NCBI GenBank assembly: GCA_017848125.1
Contig: JAGAJY010000122.1
Location: 1-33,596 of the forward strand
DNA from: Oscillospiraceae bacterium
GTDB lineage: Bacteria; Bacillota; Clostridia; Oscillospirales; Ruminococcaceae
Direction: 5' to 3'
DNA length: 33,596 nt
Below the pieces are notes generated by a model, which had not been told where the DNA came from, searched no databases, and was given only the letters and a program-made list of their open reading frames with translations. Positions 1-8,720 of the stretch are shown one piece after another; within the stretch, counting starts at the first letter, position 1, and each line of letters starts with the position of its first letter. A program made the position numbers and the translations under genes.

Positions 1-1
1 A

Positions 2-3000
2 GGAACATTTACCGAAACAAGCTCTGTGCTTAATAAGAACAGCGGAGTAATCAATGGCGGTACATTCAACGGCGGTGTTACGAATGACAGCGGCAGAATA
101 GATAACGGAACATTTAACGGCTCTGTTACAAACAGCAGTACGATTTACGCAGGAAGCTTCAGCGGCGCAGTTACCAACAGCAGTCAGGTTAGCGGCGGTA
201 CATTCAGCGGAAATATTTTATGTACGGGCAATGGCAAAATTTACAGCGGAACATTTACCGAAACAAGCACAGTTACCCTTGAAGAAGGCGCTGACGTAGG
301 CGGAAGTTATTCCACTACCTTCAACGGCAAGGTAATCAACAGCACGACCCTGAGCAAAAACAATATTACATACAACGGCGAAGTTGAAAACAACGGAACT
401 ATTTCGGGCGGTGAATTCGGCACTGCTTCTTCCGTTTCCAATAAAGGAACTATCAATAACGGCACATTCAGCGGTACTGTAACAAATGAATCCGCAGGCT
501 CAATAACTAACGGTACTTTCGCTGAAACAGGCTCTGTTATCAATAACGGCACAATAGCAAACGGCTCGTTCGGCGGTACTGTAACCAACAACGGCACTAT
601 CAGCGGCGGCACACTGGGCAGTGTTATCAACACGGAAAACGGCACAATAACAAACTGCTCGTTCGGCGGCAACGGTACAGTTGAAAACAGCGGAAGCATC
701 AGCGGCGGCACATATAACGGCGCTGTAACAAACAAAAGCAGCGGCACTGTCAGCGGCGGCACATTCAGCGGTACTGTAACCAACAGCGGAAGCATCAGCG
801 GCGGCACATATAACGGCGCTGTAACAAACCAAAGCAGCGGTACTGTCAGCGGAGGTATGTACAACGCTGATGTTACCAACAGCGGCGAGCTTGAGGGCGG
901 CGAATACAATGCTAATGTAATAAACAACGGAAAAATATCCCTCGGCACATATAACGGCGCTGTAACAAACCAAAGCAGCGGAACTATTGAGGACGGAGTT
1001 TTTACCTCTACAAGCACCGTTTCCAACAGCGGCACTATAAACGGCGGTAGATTTATAAACACCGTAACAAACGAAAGCGGCGTAACTATAAACGGCGGTA
1101 AATTCAGCAATACGCCCACCAATAACGGCGGTATTATTAACTATGCCGTAACGGTAGGAAACCAGAACTTCTTCAATATTGACGACGCTTTTGGCTATGC
1201 TACATCATACGGCGGCACCCTTACGCTCTTTTCCGACTGTACATATTCGGGAACTAATAATATACAGATAAAAAAGGATATTACGATTGACCTTAACGGT
1301 CATAGTATTGATATGGGCAGTCACACGATCATTTTCAAGGATAAGAATGCTGTTATCAAGGGCGAGGGAACTATCATCAGCAGCATTACTCCCGTAACAG
1401 TAGCAAGCGGTACAGACAGCTTTACTGTTGATAAGGACGACAACGGAAACTATCCTGTGTTCACTGCATCAAATACATCATATAATGCATTAGACGCTTC
1501 GGACACTGACGCAGTTATGAAAATAAACGGCGGCACATATAACGGTATCTGTTATCTGAAGGGTGCCGAAGGAAGCGTAATAGGCGGCGGTGAATTCAAC
1601 GGATTTGTCAGGTTCTGGAGCTACTGGACAGTAAACGGCGGTCATTTCAAAGGAAATGTAACTGACATCATTTCAGGCATTACAACGTCAATCGAATGCC
1701 CTGATGGTGCGTATGTTACTTTCAATGACGGTGTAGAGGTTGATAATTGTATTACTGTGGGAGCTTTACCGCTCAATCCCAACGGAGTTCCTCAGTTTGT
1801 ATTTAACGGAGGAAAATTCGGCGGCTTTAATAACTCATATAATTACCGTATAAATCAATATCTGGGCGAAAACAAGAATTTTTACGATGTGACAAATGAG
1901 GAACTGTCGATCTTTGATGACAGTTACACAGGCGATATTTCTTACGCTTTTGAAGTTGTGGATACTTATACCGTTACCTTTGATATGAACGGAAACGGCA
2001 CGGACTTTATCAGATACGCTGTTCAGAACAGGGCTGTTACAACACCCGACGCTCCCGATGATTCCGATGATTTTGTATTCGGCGGCTGGTTTACCGATTC
2101 AGCCTGCACTGTGCCTTACGATTTCAGCACTCCTGTTACAAGTGACATTACCCTCTATGCAAAGTGGACAAAGCTTCACACGGTCAGCTTCAATTTCTGC
2201 GGTCACGGCGGCTCGGACTATTCCATTGAGGTTGAGAACGGCAAGCCCATTGATGATCTTCCTGCCCCCACGGCAGAAGGTTTCACATTCGGAGGCTGGT
2301 TTACAGACCCCACCTTCAATCACGAACGCTGGTATCCTCAGTTAACAGTCAAACAGCCGATAACGCTCTATGCAAAGTGGACTGAGATTACTATCGAAGC
2401 GGTGCAGTACAAGGTAACATTTGATCTGAACGGTAAGGGAAGCAATTATATCAGTATTATTGAGGAAAACAAGACTGTTACAAAGCCTGCTGACCCCACA
2501 GCAGACGGTTTCACCTTCGGCGGCTGGTTTGCTGACAGGGAATGTACAATTCCCTATGATTTCAGCACCCTTATCACAGCGGACACAACGGTTTATGCAA
2601 AGTGGACTGAAAACTCTGCCGCTTCAGTTCAATACACTGTTACATTCGATTTAAACGGCAAGGGTGACAATTTCTGCGAACTTGCTGAGGAAAACACAGC
2701 AGTCACAAAGCCTGCCGACCCCACAGCAGAGGGTTTCACCTTCGGCGGCTGGTTTGCTGACAGGGAATGTACAATTCCCTATGATTTCAGCACCCTTATC
2801 ACAGCGGACACAACAGTTTATGCAAAGTGGACTGAAAACTCTGCCGCTTTTGTTCAATACACTGTTACATTCGATTTAAACGGCAAGGGTGACAATTTCT
2901 GCGAACTTGCTGAGAAAAACACAGCAGTCACAAAGCCTGCCGACCCCACAGCAGAGGGTTTCACCTTCGGCGGCTGGTTTTCTGACAGGGAATGTACAAT

Positions 3001-3424
3001 TCCCTATGATTTCAGCACCCTTATCACAGCGGACACAACAGTTTATGCAAAGTGGACTGAAAACAGCAGCAGTGATGTTCATACACACACATACGGCGGA
3101 TATAAGTATGACAATGTAAAGCACTGGAAGGAATGTACAGGCTGCGGTGAAATAGGTGAAATCGGCTCTCACAGCTTTGGAGCGTGGGAAACAGAGGTCA
3201 ACTACGAGTTCTACAAAAAAATGAGACGCAGCTGCTTCTGCGGATATAATGAGTATGACGAGGAGCTTCTCTACATTCCCAATCGTCCTGATGAAGAGCC
3301 CGAGGATATTTCCGTTGGGGCAGGCGTATCCGACGCAGGCAATGCAAAACGCACAGGCAAGGCGGCTGTTTCGGTAATTGCCGCAGGAATTGCTGCGTAT
3401 ATTCTCAGAAAAAAGAAAAAGTGA
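2..3424 (+). CDS. Repetitive cell-surface protein with InlB-type B-repeats (5' truncated)
   Basis: The reading frame is open from the first bases, so the gene enters from upstream; the GTG at 26 falls inside a repeat and is not the start. The first ~370 visible residues are tandem ~16-residue units of the form NSGxIxGGTFxGxVTN, a Gly/Asn/Thr-rich pattern typical of beta-solenoids. A less regular, probably also beta-helical region follows. Then come five ~70-75-residue repeats (VTFDLNGKG...GGWF...YAKWT) of the InlB B-repeat / Flg_new family at about 1963-3070. A Cys-rich HWKEC/CGE segment follows. The C-terminus is a hydrophobic segment ending in RKKKK, so it probably stays in the membrane; I see no LPXTG sorting motif. 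Likely an exported adhesin or cell-wall protein. Export is inferred because the signal peptide lies outside the window, and the ligand is unknown. Confidence 0.85.
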   Translation, partial: GTFTETSSVLNKNSGVINGGTFNGGVTNDSGRIDNGTFNGSVTNSSTIYAGSFSGAVTNSSQVSGGTFSGNILCTGNGKIYSGTFTETSTVTLEEGADVGGSYSTTFNGKVINSTTLSKNNITYNGEVENNGTISGGEFGTASSVSNKGTINNGTFSGTVTNESAGSITNGTFAETGSVINNGTIANGSFGGTVTNNGTISGGTLGSVINTENGTITNCSFGGNGTVENSGSISGGTYNGAVTNKSSGTVSGGTFSGTVTNSGSISGGTYNGAVTNQSSGTVSGGMYNADVTNSGELEGGEYNANVINNGKISLGTYNGAVTNQSSGTIEDGVFTSTSTVSNSGTINGGRFINTVTNESGVTINGGKFSNTPTNNGGIINYAVTVGNQNFFNIDDAFGYATSYGGTLTLFSDCTYSGTNNIQIKKDITIDLNGHSIDMGSHTIIFKDKNAVIKGEGTIISSITPVTVASGTDSFTVDKDDNGNYPVFTASNTSYNALDASDTDAVMKINGGTYNGICYLKGAEGSVIGGGEFNGFVRFWSYWTVNGGHFKGNVTDIISGITTSIECPDGAYVTFNDGVEVDNCITVGALPLNPNGVPQFVFNGGKFGGFNNSYNYRINQYLGENKNFYDVTNEELSIFDDSYTGDISYAFEVVDTYTVTFDMNGNGTDFIRYAVQNRAVTTPDAPDDSDDFVFGGWFTDSACTVPYDFSTPVTSDITLYAKWTKLHTVSFNFCGHGGSDYSIEVENGKPIDDLPAPTAEGFTFGGWFTDPTFNHERWYPQLTVKQPITLYAKWTEITIEAVQYKVTFDLNGKGSNYISIIEENKTVTKPADPTADGFTFGGWFADRECTIPYDFSTLITADTTVYAKWTENSAASVQYTVTFDLNGKGDNFCELAEENTAVTKPADPTAEGFTFGGWFADRECTIPYDFSTLITADTTVYAKWTENSAAFVQYTVTFDLNGKGDNFCELAEKNTAVTKPADPTAEGFTFGGWFSDRECTIPYDFSTLITADTTVYAKWTENSSSDVHTHTYGGYKYDNVKHWKECTGCGEIGEIGSHSFGAWETEVNYEFYKKMRRSCFCGYNEYDEELLYIPNRPDEEPEDISVGAGVSDAGNAKRTGKAAVSVIAAGIAAYILRKKKK
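686..877 (+). repeat. 96-base tandem direct repeat inside the surface-protein gene
   Basis: Two nearly identical 96-base copies (686-781 and 782-877) encode 32 residues, i.e. two 16-residue solenoid units each. They differ at only a few positions, which suggests recent duplication or gene conversion. The length is a multiple of three, so copy-number change would keep the frame. Confidence 0.75.
2408..3070 (+). repeat. 225-base tandem repeats (three B-repeat copies)
   Basis: The last three B-repeats start at 2408, 2633 and 2858 with an exact 225-base period (75 codons). The last two copies are almost identical at the nucleotide level. The two preceding repeats (from about 1963 and 2176) are diverged. 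The pattern points to recent expansion at the 3' side of the array. Confidence 0.8.
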
Positions 3425-3431
3425 TTATTAT

Positions 3432-3470
3432 AAATCCGTATGCATAGCTTTTGCATACGGATTTTTTATT
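3432..3470 (+). terminator. Rho-independent terminator of the surface-protein gene
   Basis: A perfect 13-bp stem (3432-3444 with 3452-3464) and 7-base loop, followed by a T run through 3467. It begins eight bases after the stop codon. Confidence 0.85.
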
Positions 3471-3471
3471 C

Positions 3472-3517
3472 AAAAAACCGCCCTGTTACACAGCATTTAT
3501 ACTGTGTAACAGGGCGG
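3472..3517 (-). terminator. Rho-independent terminator of glnA
   Basis: A perfect 16-bp GC-rich stem (3478-3493 with 3502-3517) with an 8-base loop. On the minus strand it is followed by six T (complement of 3472-3477). It lies just past the glnA stop, back to back with the terminator of the convergent surface-protein gene. Confidence 0.9.
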
Positions 3518-3531
3518 CGGTCATTTATAAA

Positions 3532-4956
3532 TTACAGATTGAAATATCTGTCAAACTCAGCAGGGTGAGGGATCTTGGAAAGCTCGAAACATTCCTTTCT
3601 CTTGTTTGCAATAAAGTTCTTGATAAGCTGCTCGGGGAATACGCCGCCTGCTGTCAGGTAGTCGTGATCTGCCTCCAGAGCGTCAAGAGCCGCATCAAGA
3701 GTTGTGGGAAGAGAGGAAAGCTTTGCCTTTTCCTCATCGGAGAGTGTGTAGAGGTTGAAATCGTAGGGACCCCAGCCGTTTGCGTGAGGGTCTATCTTGT
3801 TCTTAACGCCGTCAAGACCTGCCATAAGGATAGCCGCATATGCAAGATAGGGGTTGCAGGTAGCATCGGGGTTTCTTATCTCAAAGCGTCTGAGCTTGGG
3901 AGTCTTTGCATAAGCGGGGATTCTGATGACCGCACTTCTGTTGGATGTTGCATAGCCTACGGTAACAGGCGCTTCAAAGCCGGGAACAAGTCTCTTGAAG
4001 GAGTTTGTGCTGGGGTTTGTAATAGCGCAGAGGGAGGAAATATGCTTCAACAGACCGCCCATAAAGTAGTGTGCAGTTTCGCTGAGGTGCGAATAGCCGT
4101 TATCATCGGAGAATACAGGCTCGCCGTCCTTAAGGAGGAGCATATGAACGTGCATACCGTTTCCTGCCTCGCCGTAAACGGGCTTGGGCATAAATGTTGC
4201 AACCTTGCCGTATTTGAGGGCAGTATTGTGGATTATGTACTTTATCATCATTGTAGCGTCAGCCATTTTGGACATCTGACCCAGCATAGGCTCAATTTCA
4301 AACTGACCTGCCGCACCAACCTCGGGGTGATGATACTTGATGGGAATACCTGCCTTCTGCATTTCCATACACATTTCCGAACGGCACTCATAAGAGGTGT
4401 CAAAGGGCTTTGCTGTGTGGTAATTCTTCTGATGAGCAACTACGCAGCCCTTGCCCTCGGTATCGCTGTTCCAGTAAGCCTGAGCGGTGTCGATGTGCAT
4501 ACCTATCTTTTCGGGAGCAACAGACCAGCCTGCGTCATCAAAAAGGTGGAACTCAAATTCGGGGAGGATAAGCATAGTATCTGCAATGCCTGTATCCTTC
4601 ATATACTGCTCGGCAGCAAGAACGATATTTCTGGGATACTGGTCAAGAGGACGGTTTTCGGGATAGTCGATTATCATAGCATTTCCCGTAATGGACAGGG
4701 TGGGAACGCTGCAGAAGGGATCAACCAGAGCGGTGTCAAGGTCAGGAATGAATACCATATCGCTCTTTTCAACCACAGCATAGCCATAGTTAGAAGCGTC
4801 AAAGCCGATACCGTCTTTTAAGGTATCCTCGGAAAACTGCTCAGCGGGAATGGTAACGTGACGATACTGACCGTTGATGTCAACGATCTTGAAATCGATC
4901 ATACGAATATCATTTTCCTTAATCATATCCATAAGCTCTTGTACAGTTCTTGCCAT
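3532..4956 (-). CDS. glnA: Glutamine synthetase, type I
   Basis: ATP-dependent condensation of ammonia with glutamate to give glutamine; cytosolic, expected dodecamer. 474 residues, closer to the ~470 of GSI-beta enzymes than the ~444 of Bacillus-type GSI-alpha. Recognisable blocks are the N-terminal beta-grasp region (FKIVDINGQ), the glutamate-site region EVGAAGQFEIE, the ATP-side NGMHVHM and SNRSAVIRIP segments, and RRFEIRNPDATCNPYLA. An NLYTLSDEE segment near residue 403 sits where the adenylylated Tyr occurs in GSI-beta enzymes; whether it is modified here is unknown. The ATG at 4956 is chosen because a GGAGG lies just upstream and family homology begins there; the in-frame ATG at 4992 overlaps the promoter. 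Monocistronic, with its own promoter and terminator. Confidence 0.96.
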   Translation of the reverse strand: MARTVQELMDMIKENDIRMIDFKIVDINGQYRHVTIPAEQFSEDTLKDGIGFDASNYGYAVVEKSDMVFIPDLDTALVDPFCSVPTLSITGNAMIIDYPENRPLDQYPRNIVLAAEQYMKDTGIADTMLILPEFEFHLFDDAGWSVAPEKIGMHIDTAQAYWNSDTEGKGCVVAHQKNYHTAKPFDTSYECRSEMCMEMQKAGIPIKYHHPEVGAAGQFEIEPMLGQMSKMADATMMIKYIIHNTALKYGKVATFMPKPVYGEAGNGMHVHMLLLKDGEPVFSDDNGYSHLSETAHYFMGGLLKHISSLCAITNPSTNSFKRLVPGFEAPVTVGYATSNRSAVIRIPAYAKTPKLRRFEIRNPDATCNPYLAYAAILMAGLDGVKNKIDPHANGWGPYDFNLYTLSDEEKAKLSSLPTTLDAALDALEADHDYLTAGGVFPEQLIKNFIANKRKECFELSKIPHPAEFDRYFNL

Positions 4957-4991
4957 TTGAAAAACCTCCGATATACTAAAATTATAAGTCA

Positions 4992-5020
4992 ATTATACCA
5001 CATTTTTTTGCACATTGCAA
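4992..5020 (-). promoter_or_regulatory. Promoter of glnA
   Basis: Minus strand: -35 TTGCAA (5015-5020), 17-base spacer, -10 TATAAT (4992-4997) preceded by TGG (extended -10). It is about 35 bases from the glnA start. Confidence 0.8.
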
Positions 5021-5053
5021 CACATTTCTATAAAAAATCATCAAAATACATAT

Positions 5054-5087
5054 AAAAAATCGGCTGTGCAGTTTTTCTGCACAGCCG
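5054..5087 (-). terminator. Terminator of the small membrane-protein gene
   Basis: A perfect 11-bp stem (5061-5071 with 5077-5087) and 5-base loop, followed on the minus strand by six T (complement of 5054-5059). It lies just downstream of the stop at 5102. Confidence 0.85.
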
Positions 5088-5101
5088 TGAAGCTTATTAA
5101 C

Positions 5102-5623
5102 TCAGAACGAAACGCCCCAGTTTTTGCTGCTGACCTTTCGGTAAAGATTTATCTTTACGCTGGTTTTTGATTTCTTGTAAATAATTGTAATAACAAGAAT
5201 TGCGATAAGAGAAGCAACCGCACCGATAATAATAGGCACAAGCGTAGGCTTTAAAAGGAATATGATAACCGCCCAGATAGCCGCAAGGAATACCAGCATA
5301 AGGGGCACACAGAAGGAAGCAAAGGTTCTGTTGCTTACCTTGATGTAGTGCAGTATCTCAGCCTTGCTGAAGGATTCCTGGTATCTTGCAATGAAATCAT
5401 CGGGTCTTGCCCACTTGGCAAAATCCTTGAGAGACTTGAATTTTACAACAAAATCCTGCCCCGATCTGATAACTCTGTAGTTAACAACGACAGTTCCGTC
5501 AGGAGCTTGTGAAGAATCCATAATATGTACGATAGTACCCGACTCCACCTGCTTGCTCATATTCTTGGTAACAAGAAAATTTCTGTCTACAGCGTCACGG
5601 ATATCAGTGATCATATATGCCAT
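5102..5623 (-). CDS. Hypothetical membrane protein, two transmembrane segments
   Basis: 173 residues; I do not recognise the family. Residues ~1-95 are soluble and mixed alpha/beta. Two hydrophobic segments follow (about 101-123 and 126-147), separated by a short KPTL turn, then a basic C-terminal tail. This suggests both ends are on the same side of the membrane, probably the cytoplasm. The ATG at 5623 has GGAAGGA upstream; a second in-frame ATG lies three codons further in. It has its own promoter and terminator, so it is a single-gene unit between glnA and the hydrogenase operon. No function can be assigned. Confidence 0.8.
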   Translation of the reverse strand: MAYMITDIRDAVDRNFLVTKNMSKQVESGTIVHIMDSSQAPDGTVVVNYRVIRSGQDFVVKFKSLKDFAKWARPDDFIARYQESFSKAEILHYIKVSNRTFASFCVPLMLVFLAAIWAVIIFLLKPTLVPIIIGAVASLIAILVITIIYKKSKTSVKINLYRKVSSKNWGVSF

Positions 5624-5691
5624 AAGCTATCTTCCTTCCAAATATCTGATCTATAAATTTTAAAATACAAACTTTTATAAATTCTTTCATA

Positions 5692-5720
5692 ATTATAACA
5701 CTTTTATCTCAAAAAATCAA
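5692..5720 (-). promoter_or_regulatory. Promoter of the small membrane-protein gene
   Basis: Minus strand: -35 TTGATT (5715-5720), 17-base spacer, -10 TATAAT (5692-5697), about 70 bases before the start at 5623. Confidence 0.75.
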
Positions 5721-5778
5721 GTGCTATTACAAACAAAATTTGCGATAAATATCAATGATATTTGGGAAGATTTTTATA

Positions 5779-5806
5779 CAAAATGCATTTTTCTGCAAAA
5801 ACGCAT
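5779..5806 (-). terminator. Weak terminator after the hydrogenase gene
   Basis: An AT-rich 10-bp stem (5783-5792 with 5797-5806, one G-T wobble) and 4-base loop that touches the stop codon; only a short interrupted T run follows. No better terminator is visible before the next promoter. Confidence 0.45.
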
Positions 5807-7494
5807 CATTCTCTTATCCTATGGAGAGTATTGTCAAGCTCCTGAATAAGCTCGTTTATCTTGTCAATAGCCTCACTGATGACCGCAGAGCTGGAGTTTG
5901 TGGTGCTTACATTATCATCAAGAGCGCTGAATGCCTCGATGGTAGTTTCAAGAATCTTTATAAGCTGACCTACAGTTTCTGCATTCATGGTAGAATTGCT
6001 GTTGCAGAAAAGAACAACGTTCTTAAGCAGGTCGTTTACCACAGCCGCTCTCTTGCTGGTCTTCTGTGTGGAATCATTGATAGCAGCCATATTGTCTGTA
6101 ATATCCTTGATGTCACGGTTGATCTGCTCGGAAAGGGTGATACATTCGTTTGTGATCTCCGAAAGCCTCTCGTGCTGCTCTGCAAGCTCGCTGTGACGGG
6201 CAAGGAGTATTTCCTTTGCGTGAATGGTGCAGTTGCTGGGAGTGTTCAGACCTCTGTAGATAGCTGTAGCCATTGCACGGCAGGAAGCATATCCGCAGGC
6301 ATGGCAGTTGTAGTTTCTGTCAGCCTCGGTGTGCTTGCCCATAGACTCGAAGATAGGCTCCAGATCGTTGTCTGTGGGAGCAGAGCTGGGAGTTGCAGGC
6401 TTATAGGATCTGATAAAGTCGGAGAAGTCCAGCTCCTCGTCAAACTTCTTGAAAAGCTTGTCGTCAATGGTGGTACGCATAATTCCCTTTGTCTTGTACT
6501 TGCTCTTGACGTCCTTCTCGACTGCTCTCATGCAGGCAAGCATATCGAAGGAGGTGAGCTTTGTGCTTGACGCAGGACCCGAATTACAGCCGTATTCGCA
6601 GGAAAGCACATCGAAAACATCGGGACGCTTGTTTTCCGCCAGCTGTGCGTACATATCAAGCTCGGGATATACCTTGTGAACGCCCTCGGAGTTAACTATG
6701 TTAAGCTCGGGATTTCTCATAAGCATATTGTCCTTGAGTCCGCCGGGACGGGGATAAACCGAACCCATCTGACCCTGCATGCCCTCAAATTCATAGGAGA
6801 AATCGGAAGGGTCATGATTTGCAATGAGAATGTAGTTCTTCTCAAAATATTCCATAAGCTTGCGGAAGGTCACGTTGTAGTCGATAAGCTCGGTTTCCTC
6901 AAATTCGACCTTTTTTGCAACACAGGGGGTAAGAGCAACTATAGGATTGCTTCTTCTCTCATACTTCTTTACATATACAGCCTCGCAGCAAAGGGGGCTG
7001 TGAATAGGGGAGAGACTCTGGAGAAGCTTGGGCTGATACTTCTGGATATAGTTTACAACAGCGGCGCAAGGCTGGGTTATGGTATTTCCGAGCTTGCCGT
7101 GTTCTATTGCTTTAAGGTGCGCCCATGTGCAGATGTCGGCGCCGTAGGAAACATCGAATATTATACAGCCGTTCTGCTTGAACCAGTCAAGAACACCCTT
7201 CCACTTATCGGGAAGCGCAGTTTTGATGGAGGGGGTAACGAGAACAATAAGCTTCTCACGCTTTTCTTCCAGATGTGTCATACAAGCGTCGGTATCGTCT
7301 ATGTAATCTCTTGCGCCGTGCTGGCAGGTCTTTACACATTCGCCGCAGGCAATACATTTATCAGAATTTACCGTTGTAATGAACTTGTTGTTGTCAAGCA
7401 TTCGGGTAATGTTAGCCTCGGGTGCGGGACAGACTCTGACGCAGGCATTGCAGCCTGTGCATTTTTCGGGTTTTACAATAATAACATCGCTCAT
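5806..7494 (-). CDS. Sensory-type [FeFe]-hydrogenase-like iron-sulfur protein
   Basis: 562 residues. N-terminal 2[4Fe-4S] ferredoxin domain (C12, C15, C18, C22; C47, C50, C53, C57). The H-cluster domain follows with all four expected cluster Cys: C143 in a QPCAAVVNYI motif, C191 in TPCVAKK, and C299/C303 in SCEYGC. Next is a four-Cys domain (C397-x2-C400-x4-C405-x16-C422, PF04060-like), then a ~130-residue helical region resembling a methyl-accepting-protein signalling coil. The canonical TSCCP motif is replaced by QPCAA, so the residue before the cluster Cys, the proton-relay Cys of catalytic enzymes, is Pro. That and the signalling-like tail fit putative sensory (group C/D) hydrogenases rather than an H2-evolving enzyme. 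Cytosolic, no signal peptide. AAGGAG precedes the ATG; it is 41 bases downstream of the DivIVA-like gene. Confidence 0.88.
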   Translation of the reverse strand: MSDVIIVKPEKCTGCNACVRVCPAPEANITRMLDNNKFITTVNSDKCIACGECVKTCQHGARDYIDDTDACMTHLEEKREKLIVLVTPSIKTALPDKWKGVLDWFKQNGCIIFDVSYGADICTWAHLKAIEHGKLGNTITQPCAAVVNYIQKYQPKLLQSLSPIHSPLCCEAVYVKKYERRSNPIVALTPCVAKKVEFEETELIDYNVTFRKLMEYFEKNYILIANHDPSDFSYEFEGMQGQMGSVYPRPGGLKDNMLMRNPELNIVNSEGVHKVYPELDMYAQLAENKRPDVFDVLSCEYGCNSGPASSTKLTSFDMLACMRAVEKDVKSKYKTKGIMRTTIDDKLFKKFDEELDFSDFIRSYKPATPSSAPTDNDLEPIFESMGKHTEADRNYNCHACGYASCRAMATAIYRGLNTPSNCTIHAKEILLARHSELAEQHERLSEITNECITLSEQINRDIKDITDNMAAINDSTQKTSKRAAVVNDLLKNVVLFCNSNSTMNAETVGQLIKILETTIEAFSALDDNVSTTNSSSAVISEAIDKINELIQELDNTLHRIRE

Positions 7495-7535
7495 TTGAAT
7501 TTCTCCTTTTAAAATGAGTTTATTTTATTTTATTA

Positions 7536-8537
7536 TCAGTCGGTAAGGGAAGCAGCCTGTGCCATAAGCGCCGCAAGGTCGATTCCGCCGTTTGAGCTTT
7601 TCTCGGATGAACTGCTCTCTGCTTCTTCGGTCTGCTCTGCGGCAGGCTCGGGAGCTTCTGCACTGTTTTCTGTATCCTCTGACGAATAATTGTAATCCGG
7701 AGTCTCATATTCGGGCTCTGCTGGTATTTCAGCAGCTATCTCAGAGGGCTGTCTGAACACGGGAACACCGCCGCTGCAAAGCTTGTTCTCGGTCTTTTCG
7801 ATAAGCTCGCAGGATTCGTTTATCTTGGAGCTTGCACACTCCTCGATAGCTGCAAAAAGCTCTTTAAGCCTTGCAAATTCGCTTCCGATGCCTTTAAGCT
7901 CATCAAGCATAACTGCTCTGAGGTTTTCCGAAGCAGTCTTCATATTCTCCGAATCGCTCTTAGAGGAAGCGGTTATCTCCGCAGCTTCCTTTTCAGCGTC
8001 AAAAACAATACGCTTTGCTGTGTTGTTTGCCTCGATGACCATGTTCTCCACAAGCTTTTCGGCGTCGCTCTTCATAGTCGCAACCTGAGCCTTAGCGTCC
8101 TCCACAAGCATATCCGCAGATTTCTGAGCTTCAATGAACACCTTGCTCAGTGCCGCACCGTCATTGGTACTGCGGAGCTTTTCTATCTCGGAATTTGCAG
8201 AGGCAAGCTGAGATTTAAGCTCCTCCACCGTACCTTTAAGACTTTCTATCTCAGCCTTCTGAGCGGCATTTTCCTCTCTCGACTCCTTGACCTTGGCATT
8301 GAGGGATTCGTTCTGCACCTGTACCATGGTAAGCTTTGCACGCTCTGCGGAAAGAATATCTTCGTGAACCTTTTCCTCCTCTGAGCCCTTCTTGTACTCC
8401 TCCAGAGAAAGCTTGGATTCTCTCAGCTCATTCTTAAGCTCAAACACCTGGGAATACAGATAGTCCAGACGCTTGCTGACATCAGCCTTGTCATATCCGC
8501 CGAAAGCGGTGGTCCTGATAAAGTTGGTCTCTGCCAT
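7536..8537 (-). CDS. DivIVA-like coiled-coil protein
   Basis: 333 residues. The N-terminus (FIRTTAFGGYDKADVSKRLD) resembles the DivIVA/GpsB membrane-curvature-binding module, including the FGGYD turn. A long heptad-rich coiled coil covers roughly residues 25-125, then a helical Ala/Glu-rich region with EAQKSADMLVEDAK-type repeats typical of DivIVA homologues. The last ~80 residues are an acidic, Pro/Ser/Glu-rich disordered tail ending in a short helix. Probably a cytoplasmic scaffold for cell division, polarity or positioning of a partner. An AAGGAGGAG Shine-Dalgarno precedes the ATG at 8537. It is the first gene of a two-gene operon with the hydrogenase-like gene, which suggests it might position or anchor that protein; this is inference only. 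Confidence 0.8.
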   Translation of the reverse strand: MAETNFIRTTAFGGYDKADVSKRLDYLYSQVFELKNELRESKLSLEEYKKGSEEEKVHEDILSAERAKLTMVQVQNESLNAKVKESREENAAQKAEIESLKGTVEELKSQLASANSEIEKLRSTNDGAALSKVFIEAQKSADMLVEDAKAQVATMKSDAEKLVENMVIEANNTAKRIVFDAEKEAAEITASSKSDSENMKTASENLRAVMLDELKGIGSEFARLKELFAAIEECASSKINESCELIEKTENKLCSGGVPVFRQPSEIAAEIPAEPEYETPDYNYSSEDTENSAEAPEPAAEQTEEAESSSSEKSSNGGIDLAALMAQAASLTD

Positions 8538-8599
8538 TGAAAACTCCTCCTTAGATTATGCCGCCTTGATTCCGTAAGCATATTTTTACATTTATATTT

Positions 8600-8628
8600 A
8601 TTATACAATAAAGTTATTAAAAAGTCAA
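8600..8628 (-). promoter_or_regulatory. Promoter of the DivIVA-like / hydrogenase operon
   Basis: Minus strand: -35 TTGACT (8623-8628), 17-base spacer, -10 TATAAT (8600-8605), about 60 bases before the start at 8537. Confidence 0.8.
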
Positions 8629-8679
8629 CACAATTTGTTAATTTTATTATCTAAAAATTTCATCTTGAATTATACAAAG

Positions 8680-8715
8680 AAATGCACAAGAAATATATAC
8701 CTTTCTTGTGCATTT
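8680..8715 (-). terminator. Terminator after the hypothetical gene at 8721-9275
   Basis: A perfect 14-bp stem (8680-8693 with 8702-8715) and 8-base loop, followed on the minus strand by a short T-rich stretch. It begins five bases after the stop codon. Confidence 0.7.
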
Positions 8716-8720
8716 TTACA

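Noticed and set aside
307-1122. Long minus-strand frame (271 codons) rich in Pro/Leu/Val opposite the surface-protein repeats
   Set aside because: It is a by-product of the repetitive codons of the plus-strand gene; no ribosome-binding site and a low-complexity translation.
3451-4821. Long plus-strand frame opposite glnA
   Set aside because: glnA is unmistakable on the minus strand with promoter, ribosome-binding site and terminator; the antisense frame crosses both terminators and resembles no protein.
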